This document shows, one piece after another, positions 8,727-17,327 of a stretch of DNA of 64,000 nt (the first letter of the stretch is position 1; the number at the start of each line of letters is the position of its first letter). Made by a program: the position numbers and the translations under genes. The notes under the pieces are model-generated. The model did not search any database. It was given only the letters and a program-made list of their open reading frames with translations, and was not told where the DNA came from. Source of the DNA: Agitococcus sp. (lineage in GTDB: Bacteria > Pseudomonadota > Gammaproteobacteria > Pseudomonadales > Moraxellaceae); assembly GCA_030646715.1 (NCBI GenBank), contig JAUSLJ010000036.1, positions 17,272 to 81,271 on the forward strand, given 5' to 3'.

Positions 8727-9314
8727 CTATTGTGGTTTTGTGCTTGAAATATAAGGCAAATCTTCGAGTTGATGAATACGTGCGGCTAAGTTAGATAGCG
8801 CAAGATCAGTAGGCATATTGCCAAATAGCAGCAAATGATCCCACATGCAGACTAAATGAAATGACAGTGAGAGAGGCCCTACGGAAAATAGGGCTGCATT
8901 GTTTTCCAACCATTCCAACCCATGTCTAATGACTAACTTCACTTTATCGAATCGAGGGTGATGCTCAGTGGCTATGCCTGTTCTGGCGGCAAGAATCAGA
9001 TCAACTTCAGCGGCCATGATACTGTTTAGGATGGCTCTTGTATTACAAACGTCAACCTCACGAACAAGCACGCCAAACTGATCCAGTGGGTCGTATTTCT
9101 GTACCAAGTACTGGCAGATATGATCAGAATCAAAAACGACGACCATCCCGTCAACCAGCGTAGGAACTTTCATTAACGGATTTGGCCCAAATGCTAACTC
9201 GTTAGCATCTGCAACGTTGCCCACATCCAATAGCTCAACCGATAAATCTAACGCCGCCATCAGAATTCTAACTTTGCGAGAAAAGTGTGATCGTGGGGTG
9301 TAATAGAGCTGCAT
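8727..9314 (-). CDS. Glutathione S-transferase family protein
   Basis: 195 residues. The N-terminal thioredoxin-like domain starts MQLYYTPRSHFSRKVR, where Ser about 8 and Ser 12 are candidates for activating the glutathione thiol. LMKVPTLVDG carries the cis-proline, and FDSDHICQYL the Asp-Ser pair that holds the gamma-glutamyl group. The C-terminal all-helical domain is shorter than usual for the superfamily (about 200-220). Role is detoxification or redox chemistry in the cytosol; substrate unknown. Convergent with the hydrolase gene, monocistronic. Confidence 0.85.
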   Translation of the reverse strand: MQLYYTPRSHFSRKVRILMAALDLSVELLDVGNVADANELAFGPNPLMKVPTLVDGMVVVFDSDHICQYLVQKYDPLDQFGVLVREVDVCNTRAILNSIMAAEVDLILAARTGIATEHHPRFDKVKLVIRHGLEWLENNAALFSVGPLSLSFHLVCMWDHLLLFGNMPTDLALSNLAARIHQLEDLPYISSTKPQ

Positions 9315-9370
9315 TTAAAGTCTCTCCATAAATTGCCATCGCTATTTGGGGAAGGGTAGCAGAGGCTTGC

Positions 9371-10654
9371 TCACTTAACCTCCAACAACTCTTCCCAGCA
9401 CGTCGTATAGCGGGGTGATCTTAACTCTTGGCGCATGTGCCATGACTTCCCTAAGAGTTCCGTCGCCGTTTTTATTGCCCCATGCCCATATTGCCGATGG
9501 ATTTGGTCTAGTACCCTCATCAACGATTCACGCGATTCATTCGGTGTAGGGGCAAATAAATCCGCTTGCCGTACAGTGTTGGGTAAAATGCCCGACAGAA
9601 TAATGCCTGCTTTTTTGTAGTGATATTCAGGCTTATAGATTTGACGTAGGGCGTTGTTAGCTGCTTTTTGGAGGATGGAAACATCATCCGAAGGCAGTAT
9701 CAGCGAAACCGTTAAGCTCGGTGAATATTGGCGATCCTGCTGGCGAAAGGGATTGGTTTGAATATACACGGTTATTAGGGCGGCTGTGCTTTGTTGCCCG
9801 CGTAGTTTTTCTACACCACGCGCAATGTGACTAGCAACGGATGCTTCTAGCTCTTCTAAAGCCGTCACCAAATGGCCAAAGCTACGACTAGAAATAATCT
9901 GCTGTTTATCTTGGCTGATTTCTTCCATTTCTAAACAGGAGATGCCATTTAGCTCGGCAATGGTTCTTTCCATCACTACACTGAAATGTTTACGGATGAT
10001 CTTAGCATCCGCCTTTTTTAGCTGTTCAACGGTGGTGATACCCAGAGAAGCTAGTTTTTTAACCGATCGATAACCCACGCCCCAAACTTCACCCACATCA
10101 AGGCTGGTAAACAACGCTGTTAATTCAGCAGGTTTTAAATCATCCAAATTACAGACACCTACCGCTTTCCAAGTTTCACGTTTCTTAGCACAGAAATTGG
10201 CGAGTTTCGCCAGTGTCTTTGTTGACGCGATGCCCACCGCCACAGGAATCCCCGTCCGTTTGCGAATGTCATGGCGTAAGGTCATGGCGTGAGCAATAGG
10301 GTTAGGCATACCCGTAAAATCTAAAAAACTTTCATCAATGCTGTAGATTTCTTGGTGTGGCGAGTAACGCGCCAGCAGGCGCATGACTCGCCTTGATAAA
10401 TCACCATACAGCGCATAGTTCGAGCTAAAGACATGAACGTGATGTTGTTGCATCTTTTCTTTCCACAGATGCAGTGGTGCACCCATGGGAATGCCGAGTG
10501 CTTTCGCCTCATTACTGCGGGCGACTATACAACCGTCATTATTACTGAGAATAACAATCGGCTTGCCTTCCAAATAGGGTTTAAACACGCGCTCACAACT
10601 GGCATAGAAGTTATTGCAATCGACTAATGCCACTAAACGACGACTCATAACCAC
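9371..10654 (-). CDS. umuC: DNA polymerase V catalytic subunit UmuC
   Basis: 427 residues, a Y-family translesion polymerase. The palm begins ALVDCNNFYASCERVF with the first catalytic Asp; further catalytic acids are in IDESFLDF near residue 105. KPIVILSNNDGCIVARSNEAK is a UmuC hallmark, and helix-hairpin-helix and little-finger domains follow. The C-terminal region (ELLGKSWHMRQELRSP) is typical of UmuC rather than DinB. The start lies 12 bases after the umuD stop, so the two genes are one operon, as in known error-prone SOS loci. The protein copies past lesions together with processed UmuD dimer and RecA. Confidence 0.95.
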   Translation of the reverse strand: MVMSRRLVALVDCNNFYASCERVFKPYLEGKPIVILSNNDGCIVARSNEAKALGIPMGAPLHLWKEKMQQHHVHVFSSNYALYGDLSRRVMRLLARYSPHQEIYSIDESFLDFTGMPNPIAHAMTLRHDIRKRTGIPVAVGIASTKTLAKLANFCAKKRETWKAVGVCNLDDLKPAELTALFTSLDVGEVWGVGYRSVKKLASLGITTVEQLKKADAKIIRKHFSVVMERTIAELNGISCLEMEEISQDKQQIISSRSFGHLVTALEELEASVASHIARGVEKLRGQQSTAALITVYIQTNPFRQQDRQYSPSLTVSLILPSDDVSILQKAANNALRQIYKPEYHYKKAGIILSGILPNTVRQADLFAPTPNESRESLMRVLDQIHRQYGHGAIKTATELLGKSWHMRQELRSPRYTTCWEELLEVK

Positions 10655-10666
10655 GCCTCGTTATCG

Positions 10667-11278
10667 TTAATAACTATGAATACAGTGCGTGACGATACCC
10701 CAGACCAAAAACTCTTGATCTTCGCGTACCACAATCGGCGGAAACTTTTTATTTTCTGCTACCAAAGCCACACGATGACCGCGCTTTTCTAAACGCTTAA
10801 CGGTGAGTTCGCCATCCAATACCGCAATAACAATATCGCCATCAATCGGATCACGCGAACGATCAACAATCAGCAAGTCTTTAGGAAAGATACCAATGTT
10901 TATCATCGACTCACCTTTAACGCGAACCAGATAAGTACTTTCTTTTTCGGAAATCAGTAATTGGTTGAGATCAAGATAGTCCTCCATGTAATCATCGGCA
11001 GGGGACGGAAAGCCAGCCGCTACCCGTGGCCCCACAAGCGGTAACAGTATTTTGTCATTGGCCGCATCGACGCGAGCAACATCAGCGATAGGGCTAGTCA
11101 TTTTCGCAAGTGGCACTAATGAAAGCGAAACACGTTGCTGCCGTAATTCCAGATAGGTTTTGATGTCCGTGACTGCGCTTTCAGGTACACGAATGGTTTT
11201 TGTTTTTTCCCCATAAGGCCCTTGTCCGCTAGGACGACCTGCATTAACACGCTTTCCGCCACTGGGCATGACTGACAC
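10667..11278 (-). CDS. umuD: UmuD-type S24 peptidase, long form with N-terminal extension
   Basis: 203 residues, well above the roughly 140 of E. coli UmuD. The C-terminal half is the LexA/UmuD S24 domain: an Ala-Gly self-cleavage site in RVAAGFPSP near residue 94, the nucleophile Ser in VKGESMINIGI near 135, and the general-base Lys in GELTVKRLEK near 170. About 60 extra N-terminal residues (RVNAGRPSGQGPYGEKTKTIRV onward) precede it. The long form recalls UmuDAb of Acinetobacter, which also represses DNA-damage genes. Whether this copy binds DNA is untested. A perfect 13-bp palindrome lies directly before the start. Confidence 0.9.
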   Translation of the reverse strand: MSVMPSGGKRVNAGRPSGQGPYGEKTKTIRVPESAVTDIKTYLELRQQRVSLSLVPLAKMTSPIADVARVDAANDKILLPLVGPRVAAGFPSPADDYMEDYLDLNQLLISEKESTYLVRVKGESMINIGIFPKDLLIVDRSRDPIDGDIVIAVLDGELTVKRLEKRGHRVALVAENKKFPPIVVREDQEFLVWGIVTHCIHSY

Positions 11279-11281
11279 TCG

Positions 11282-11294
11282 CTAAACGGTTTAG
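11282..11294. promoter_or_regulatory. Perfect 13-bp palindrome upstream of umuD (candidate operator)
   Basis: CTAAACGGTTTAG is a perfect inverted repeat with a single central base. It ends 4 bases before the umuD start codon, over the expected ribosome-binding region. There is no canonical CTGT-N8-ACAG LexA box near. It could be the operator of an autorepressing UmuD-like regulator or of another repressor; this is inference from position and symmetry only. Confidence 0.35.
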
Positions 11295-11490
11295 ATAATA
11301 TTTGATTAGTGTTGCATTATTCAAAAGGATGAAGCAAGAGTTTTAGGGGAGAAAGCGACGAAGGGTAAAAGAGAGTATTTAAACCTACGAATTACGCACT
11401 GTAGATTTATTGATAATATTTAGGCAACGGCTTATGACTTAATAGTAAACCCTTACCCCTAGACGGTAGGGTTATGATATAAAAGCAAAG

Positions 11491-11528
11491 ATAAAGAAAT
11501 TGCTATTAAATAATAGCAATTTCTTTAT
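11491..11528. repeat. 38-base palindrome with 18-bp perfect arms upstream of hsdR
   Basis: ATAAAGAAATTGCTATTA is followed after two bases by its exact reverse complement. An RNA hairpin or a cruciform could form. It sits about 70 bases before hsdR, so it may be a repressor site, an attenuator-like structure or a boundary repeat. The only T-rich flank belongs to the arms themselves, so a simple terminator is less likely. Confidence 0.6.
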
Positions 11529-11599
11529 TCAAGCCACGTTATCAAATAATTAAGATTGGTATAGCCTTCGCCAAACAGTAGTGATGGAACAAGGGATTT

Positions 11600-14500
11600 A
11601 TGCAATCACAGAACTTTGAGCATCTTCGCCCGCATTGGCCAGAGTTAGCCAACCTTGCCAGCCATGCCGAAAAATATACCTTCGATGATCCGCAAAGTGC
11701 GTTAGTCAAACTGCGTTGTTTTGCCGAGTTGTTGGTAGGTATTGTTTACCGTGAGTTTCGCTTGCCGAGTTTGGCTACCGACAAATTTGTTGATCGTTTA
11801 CAAGCGTCTGTGTTTGTGTCGGCAGTCGAGTCAGGTATTCTGGATAAGTTGCACGCCATTCGTAAAGTAGGTAACAGCGCGGTGCATGACGGTACTTTCG
11901 GCAAAGGTGATAGTCTATGGCTGTTGAAAGAAGCCCACATTCTCAGTTGTTGGTTGTTACTTACGACGCATAAAGGCACTAAAGCAGATATTAAAGACTT
12001 TATTGCGCCCAGTAAAAATGAAGAAAAACCCAATCCGAAAAAAGCAGTTGAGCATCAAGCACGATTAGATCAAGCCCTTGCCGAACTGGACGTAGCCAAA
12101 GCCGCCGAACAAGAAGCCATTCGAGAAAATGCCCGCCTCAAGCACAAACTGAGTCAAGCAGAACAAGACCAATTCAAGCAAGCCAGCCTGACCGCTAAAA
12201 ACAGTTTAGAACTCAATGAAGACGAAACCCGCCGTCATTTAATTGATACCGAGCTGCATAGTCGGGGCTGGCATATCGACTTAATTCACGGTAAAAATAC
12301 TGAGCAAGTCTCTCGTGAAGTAGAGGTCGATGGTCAGCCAACGGTCACAGGTACTGGCTATTGTGATTATGTGTTGTGGGATGATAACGGCAAACCGCTT
12401 GCCGTGATTGAAGCCAAGCGCACGCGTGAAAATGCCGAAAAAGGCCGTCAGCAGGCGATTTTGTATGCCGATTCATTAGCAAAAAAGTACGGTCAACGGC
12501 CTGTGGTGTTTTATACCAACGGCCACGATATTTTTATTTGCGATGATGTCCAAAAGTATAGTCCGCGTAAGCTCTACAGTTATTACAGCAAAGAGAGTTT
12601 GCAGTATCTCATTCGTCAACGTAGCGAACGTAAAGACCTTAATACCACGCCAATCAATACTGAGATTGCAGGGCGTGATTATCAAATCGAAACCATTACC
12701 CGTATTTGTGAGCGTTTCAGTAAAAACCATCGTAAGGCTTTAGTGGTACAAGCCACAGGCACAGGAAAAACCCGTGTCGCCATTGCCTTGACTAAACGCA
12801 TGATTGACGCAGGCTGGGCGAAGCGGGTGCTGTTTTTATGTGATCGCAAAGAACTCCGTAAACAAGCAGGTAAAGCCTATAACGAATATCTTATCGAACC
12901 TGTTTATATTGTTGGCAAAAGCAAAAAGTCCGACCGTGCCAATGCCCGTATCTACATCGCCACTTATCCTGGCATGATGACGATTATGGAAGAATTTGAT
13001 TCAGGCTTTTTTGACTTGATTATTGCCGACGAATCACACCGTTCTATTTACAACGTCTATGGCGATGTCTTTAAGTATTTTGATGCGCTGCAACTCGGCT
13101 TAACGGCAACACCCGTCGAAATGATCAGCCGCTCCACCAGTCAATTATTTGGTTGTGAGTACAAACTGCCCACCGCTAACTATCCGCTAGAACAAGCCGT
13201 TGCCGACAAAAATCTTGTGCCGTTTAAAGTTGTCAGCCATACCACGCAGTTTTTGCGAGACGGTATTCAAGCCAAAGCCTTAACCGATGAACAAATTGCC
13301 ACGCTCGAAGATCAAGGTTTAGACCCGAATGAACTCGACTTTGAAGCGAAAGAAATCGACAAAGCCGTTTATAACTTAGACACCAATCGCGCTATTTTGC
13401 GTAATTTGATGGAGTGCGGGTTACGTTTAGGTGATGGTCAAACGCTGGGTAAGTCGATGATTTTTGCCCGTAACATTCAACACGCCGAACTACTGGCTCA
13501 ATTATTTAGTGAGATGTATCCCGAATTTGGCGGTAATTTCTGCCGAGTTATTCATTCCAAATTTGAACGTGCCGAAGAATTGATTGATGACTTTAAACTG
13601 AATGATGGCAGTAATAAACAAGTCACCATCGCCGTGTCTGTTGATATGCTCGACACAGGTATCGACGTACCCGAAGTCTTGAATTTAGTGTTTGCTAAAC
13701 CAGTTAAATCGAAAGTGAAGTTTTGGCAAATGGTTGGGCGAGGTACGCGTCTATGTAAAAACTTGCTCGGTCACGGCAAAGATAAAAGCAAGTTTTTGAT
13801 TTTTGACCATTGGGCAAACTTTGAATATTTTGAGCTAGAACACGACGAGGAAGAACAGCACCAAAGCAAATCTCTCAGCCAAAAACTGTTTGAAGCGCGT
13901 GTGCAATTTGCCAGTACCGCGCTAGCACGGGCAGAGATGACACTGTTTGACAATATGATTACGCTCATTAAAGAAGATATAGATGCACTCGATGACCATT
14001 GTATTGCCGTTAAAGACAACTGGAAAATCAAACACGAGTTTGGCGCGTTAAAAATACTGCAACAATTTGCGCCAACGACTAAAGCCATGTTGCTGGAGAA
14101 AATCGCACCACTGATGCAATGGCGAAATATCCAAGGGCAGGGCGAAGCGTTGAAATGGGATTTAGATATTATCACTGCTCAACAAGCCGCACTTAATCAG
14201 CCCGAACAGCGCGATGCCGCCAAAACCACGATCATGCTGAAAGTGAAAAAACTATCCATGCACCTCAATCAAGTACGGCAAAAAGCGGCGACGATTAAAG
14301 TTCTACATAAAGACGAATTTTGGCAAGACCTCCGTTTTGAAGCCTTAGAAAAAGTGCGTACAGACTTGCGAAGTATTATTCATTTACGTGAAAAAGACGT
14401 TAATCCGCCACCTGAACCTGTGCTGATTTACGACATTCCCGAAAACAAAACTTTGTATGAAGTGGCTGAACGTAAAACTAATATCCGTACGGTTGATTAT

Positions 14501-15010
14501 GAAATCTATCGCCAAGAAGTCGAAAAGACCTTGCAGCCGTTATTTAATCACGACCCTGTGCTGCAAAAGATTCGCGCTGGGTTACCCGTAACCGAAGCCG
14601 AAATTGAGCAGCTAAACGCTTTAGTGCATACCCAAAATGCGCGTGTCGATTTAAAGCTATTAAAAGAGTTTTATCCCGAATCGGCTATTGGTATCGACCA
14701 ACTCCTACGCACGATTATTGGTTTAGATGCCCACGCCGTTGATTTAAAGTTTCAAACCTTTGTGCAAACCCATCACATCAACCTTAACGCCTTGCAGCAA
14801 CGCTTTTTGGCCTTATTAAAAAGTGAAATTTGCAGAACAGGGCAAATGCGTATTAGCAGCTTGTACGAACAGCCGTTTATTGCTTTGCATCAAGATGGTA
14901 TTGACGGTCTGTTTAAAGATGAACAAGCACAGTTGATTGCCAATTTTGTTGCAGGTTTTGCTATTGAATTGGGCGAGAAACTGCCACAATTATCTCTTGG
15001 AGATTATTGA
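11600..15010 (+). CDS. hsdR: Type I restriction enzyme R subunit (HsdR, EcoEI-like)
   Basis: 1136 residues. An N-terminal DUF4145-like helical domain (about 1-130) and a coiled coil (about 140-200) precede a PD-(D/E)xK nuclease core: Asp about 254 in YCDYVLW and VIEAKRT near 268-274. The superfamily 2 motor follows, with Walker A ATGTGKT near 384-391 and box II ADESH near 475, and a C-terminal helical domain of EcoEI type from about 900. HsdR translocates DNA and cuts it when HsdM/HsdS find an unmethylated target. AGGGA precedes the ATG. The operon continues with a toxin-antitoxin pair, hsdM and hsdS. Confidence 0.95.
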   Translation: MQSQNFEHLRPHWPELANLASHAEKYTFDDPQSALVKLRCFAELLVGIVYREFRLPSLATDKFVDRLQASVFVSAVESGILDKLHAIRKVGNSAVHDGTFGKGDSLWLLKEAHILSCWLLLTTHKGTKADIKDFIAPSKNEEKPNPKKAVEHQARLDQALAELDVAKAAEQEAIRENARLKHKLSQAEQDQFKQASLTAKNSLELNEDETRRHLIDTELHSRGWHIDLIHGKNTEQVSREVEVDGQPTVTGTGYCDYVLWDDNGKPLAVIEAKRTRENAEKGRQQAILYADSLAKKYGQRPVVFYTNGHDIFICDDVQKYSPRKLYSYYSKESLQYLIRQRSERKDLNTTPINTEIAGRDYQIETITRICERFSKNHRKALVVQATGTGKTRVAIALTKRMIDAGWAKRVLFLCDRKELRKQAGKAYNEYLIEPVYIVGKSKKSDRANARIYIATYPGMMTIMEEFDSGFFDLIIADESHRSIYNVYGDVFKYFDALQLGLTATPVEMISRSTSQLFGCEYKLPTANYPLEQAVADKNLVPFKVVSHTTQFLRDGIQAKALTDEQIATLEDQGLDPNELDFEAKEIDKAVYNLDTNRAILRNLMECGLRLGDGQTLGKSMIFARNIQHAELLAQLFSEMYPEFGGNFCRVIHSKFERAEELIDDFKLNDGSNKQVTIAVSVDMLDTGIDVPEVLNLVFAKPVKSKVKFWQMVGRGTRLCKNLLGHGKDKSKFLIFDHWANFEYFELEHDEEEQHQSKSLSQKLFEARVQFASTALARAEMTLFDNMITLIKEDIDALDDHCIAVKDNWKIKHEFGALKILQQFAPTTKAMLLEKIAPLMQWRNIQGQGEALKWDLDIITAQQAALNQPEQRDAAKTTIMLKVKKLSMHLNQVRQKAATIKVLHKDEFWQDLRFEALEKVRTDLRSIIHLREKDVNPPPEPVLIYDIPENKTLYEVAERKTNIRTVDYEIYRQEVEKTLQPLFNHDPVLQKIRAGLPVTEAEIEQLNALVHTQNARVDLKLLKEFYPESAIGIDQLLRTIIGLDAHAVDLKFQTFVQTHHINLNALQQRFLALLKSEICRTGQMRISSLYEQPFIALHQDGIDGLFKDEQAQLIANFVAGFAIELGEKLPQLSLGDY

Positions 15011-15069
15011 TGAAACGCAAAACCCTCCGCCTGTACGAGTTAAGCCAAATGACTTATGAGAGGAAATGA
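15010..15069 (+). CDS. 19-codon mini-ORF bridging hsdR and the antitoxin gene
   Basis: ATGA at 15010 overlaps the hsdR stop; the frame runs 19 codons (MKRKTLRLYELSQMTYERK) and stops at 15067-15069, 2 bases before the preferred antitoxin start at 15072. It may be a translational bridge, the remnant of an N-terminus, or chance. No family is recognised. Confidence 0.2.
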   Translation: MKRKTLRLYELSQMTYERK

Positions 15070-15071
15070 TT

Positions 15072-15317
15072 ATGACAGCTATTACGCAAGAATTAGACAT
15101 AGACGATAGTACCTTAGAGGCGGTAAAGGCCTTATGTAAAGATACACGCATGAGTCCATCTGAAGCGATACAACAAGCGATTCGAGCCTATCGTCGTCAA
15201 CGTGCAAATGATAAATATTTGGGTGCAGGGTTATTGGATTTAGCAGAAGACCATCCCAGCGAGACTAAGCGTACCATTAAAAAGGCACTCCAAGAAAAGC
15301 ATGGATATACTACTTGA
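15072..15317 (+). CDS. Ribbon-helix-helix-like antitoxin
   Basis: 81 residues from the ATG at 15072, chosen because GAGAGGAA then lies at normal spacing; the ATG at 15066 is too close to it. An N-terminal strand (AITQELDIDDSTLEAVKALC) is followed by helix MSPSEAIQQAIRAYRRQ, the CopG/Arc-like ribbon-helix-helix pattern that binds DNA. The basic C-terminus (SETKRTIKKALQEK) probably wraps the toxin. It overlaps the PIN toxin gene by 17 bases, the usual antitoxin-first arrangement. The pair lies between hsdR and hsdM and is read in the same direction. Confidence 0.7.
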   Translation: MTAITQELDIDDSTLEAVKALCKDTRMSPSEAIQQAIRAYRRQRANDKYLGAGLLDLAEDHPSETKRTIKKALQEKHGYTT

Positions 15318-15726
15318 TACGGGCTTTTTAGTCGCACTTATGGCGCGTAATAGCACTCACCACGAAACGGCAAAAGCGATTTTGCTACATCATCAAAAAG
15401 CAAATTTTCATACATTGTGGGAATGTGTGACAGAGGCAGGACACTTTTTAAACAATGAAGGCAGACAAGCGTTATTAGGTTGGTTGCATGATTACGATAT
15501 TGTTTTACATTGTAGTCAGCATGATGAATTAAAAGACATGGCGGCCTATCTCAAAAAATATCCTAATGTCTCTAAAGGTAAAGGTGCAGACATTGCCGAT
15601 GTTGCCTTAGTTTTTTTAGCCAGTCGCCTTAAAACAACGCACATTTTTACCGTCGATAGAGCCGATTTTACGGTATATCGTACCCGAGCAGGCAAGCCAT
15701 TTACCCGCTTATGGGTGCAAGACTAA
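15301..15726 (+). CDS. PIN-domain ribonuclease toxin (VapC-like)
   Basis: 141 residues. The PIN metal-binding acids can be placed: Asp 6 in LLDTGFLVAL, Glu about 41 in LWECVTEAG, and the DIAD motif near residues 98-101, with a fourth acid in FTVDRADF near 120. VapC-like toxins cleave tRNA or rRNA and are neutralised by the overlapping antitoxin. The GHFL and ADVALVFLASRL segments resemble the COG2402 branch of PIN proteins. Placed between hsdR and hsdM, it may stabilise the restriction island by post-segregational killing, or act when the restriction operon is disturbed; both are inferences. Confidence 0.8.
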   Translation: MDILLDTGFLVALMARNSTHHETAKAILLHHQKANFHTLWECVTEAGHFLNNEGRQALLGWLHDYDIVLHCSQHDELKDMAAYLKKYPNVSKGKGADIADVALVFLASRLKTTHIFTVDRADFTVYRTRAGKPFTRLWVQD

Positions 15727-15758
15727 CAACGTATATTTTACCAATCACAGAGCATTCA

Positions 15759-17327
15759 ATGATTAACGGTCAACTTAAAAGCAAAATAGATAAATTGTGG
15801 GAAGAGTTTTGGACAGGCGGCATCACCAACCCGTTAACCGTTATCGAGCAAATTACCTTTCTTATGTATGCGCGTTTGCTGGATATGAACGAAACCAGCG
15901 ATGAGAAAAAAGCCCTTCGTGCTCACCAAAGTTTTAAGCATCGTTTTAATCAAGACCAGCAACATATTCGCTGGAAAAATCTGAAACACATTGAATCTGC
16001 CGATGTGTTAATGACCACCATTCGTGACCAACTATTCCCGTATTTTAAAAGCACCGCAGGCGGTAACAGCCTGTTTGCCGAGTTTATGAAAGACGCGCAA
16101 TTGATGGTGCAAAAGCCGTCGTTGTTGGTAAAAGCGGTAGCGATGGTAGATGAGTTACCGCTTGATAATGGCGACACCAAAGGCGATTTATACGAATACC
16201 TATTAAGCAAACTCACCACCGCAGGTATTAATGGCCAATTTAGAACGCCGCGCCACATTATTCGCGCGATGGTGGAAGTGCTAGACCCTGTTGCCACTGA
16301 CCGCATTTGTGACCCTGCTTGTGGTACGGCTGGATTTTTAAGTGTGGCTTATGAGTTTATGCTGCAAAAATACAGTTCTGCCGCAGGCACGCATAGCGAA
16401 ACCATTATTAACGAAAAGGGCGAAGCCGAAACGCAAACCCTGTATAGCGGTGATTTACTCGCACAACATCGTCATCATGTTGATACCGATATGTTTCATG
16501 GTTTTGACTTTGACGCGACCATGTTACGCATTGCCGCGATGAATTTGGTGATGCACGGTGTTGCTGAACCTGACATTCATTATCAAGATACGCTTAGTCA
16601 ACGCTTTACTGAAAATCATCCTCATGCAGCAAAAGAGGGTTTTGATATTGTTTTAGCCAATCCGCCGTTTAAAGGCAGTTTGGACGAAGACGATGTTGCG
16701 CCCGAATTACTGCGTATGGTGAAAACCAAAAAAACTGAATTACTGTTTGTGGCGTTGATTTTGCGGATGTTAAAAATTGGCGGACGGGCGGCGGTGATTG
16801 TGCCTGATGGTGTGTTGTTCGGTTCGTCGAATGCGCACCAACAATTGCGTGAGGAGTTGATTGAGCGTAACCAGCTTGAGGCTATTATCAGTTTGCCGTC
16901 GGGGGTATTTAAGCCTTATGCGGGGGTGAGTACGGCGATTATTGTCTTTACTAAAGGTGGCCAAACAGAACGGGTGATTTTTTACGATTTAGCCGCCGAT
17001 GGTTTTAGCCTTGACGATAAACGTACGCCTATTGCTAACAATGATTTGCCCGATGCGATTAGCCAATGGCGTGCTTATCAGCAGTTAGTAGTGAATAACG
17101 CCAATAGTGAAGCGATTGAGCAGCAGTTTGGCGATAAAACACAAAAAGCCTTTGTGGTGAATAAGTCTGATATTGCCAGTCAAAAATATGATTTGAGTAT
17201 TAATCGTTATAAAAAAGTGGAGTATTTGGAGGAGAGTTATGCGCCGCCGAGGGAAATTTTAAGGGAGTTGAAGGCGTTGGAAGAGGCGATTTTGGTGGAT
17301 TTGGAAGAGTTGGAGGCGATGCTGTGA
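15759..17327 (+). CDS. hsdM: Type I restriction-modification methyltransferase subunit HsdM
   Basis: 522 residues from the ATG at 15759; the upstream GTG/ATG options overlap the toxin gene and lack similarity. An N-terminal helical domain (HsdM_N, about 1-130) is followed by an N6-adenine methyltransferase: SAM-binding motif [11 protein letters not shown] near residue 184 and catalytic NPPF near 301. The C-terminus ends in coiled-coil-like helices rich in Glu and Leu that contact HsdS. HsdM2-HsdS methylates the specific target and protects host DNA. It overlaps the hsdS GTG start by 4 bases. Confidence 0.95.
   Translation: MINGQLKSKIDKLWEEFWTGGITNPLTVIEQITFLMYARLLDMNETSDEKKALRAHQSFKHRFNQDQQHIRWKNLKHIESADVLMTTIRDQLFPYFKSTAGGNSLFAEFMKDAQLMVQKPSLLVKAVAMVDELPLDNGDTKGDLYEYLLSKLTTAGINGQFRTPRHIIRAMVEVLDPVATDRICDPACGTAGFLSVAYEFMLQKYSSAAGTHSETIINEKGEAETQTLYSGDLLAQHRHHVDTDMFHGFDFDATMLRIAAMNLVMHGVAEPDIHYQDTLSQRFTENHPHAAKEGFDIVLANPPFKGSLDEDDVAPELLRMVKTKKTELLFVALILRMLKIGGRAAVIVPDGVLFGSSNAHQQLREELIERNQLEAIISLPSGVFKPYAGVSTAIIVFTKGGQTERVIFYDLAADGFSLDDKRTPIANNDLPDAISQWRAYQQLVVNNANSEAIEQQFGDKTQKAFVVNKSDIASQKYDLSINRYKKVEYLEESYAPPREILRELKALEEAILVDLEELEAML

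Larger units (their letters stand above)
11279..11599. other. Intergenic region between divergent umuDC and hsd operons
   Basis: About 320 bases that must hold both divergent promoters. It contains the 13-bp palindrome next to umuD and a 38-base near-perfect palindrome at 11491-11528. No credible ORF is present. The lower GC content than in umuC suits the edge of an acquired island. Confidence 0.5.

Noticed and set aside
13771..14175. 134-codon reverse ORF inside hsdR
   Set aside because: Serine-rich shadow of hsdR on the other strand.
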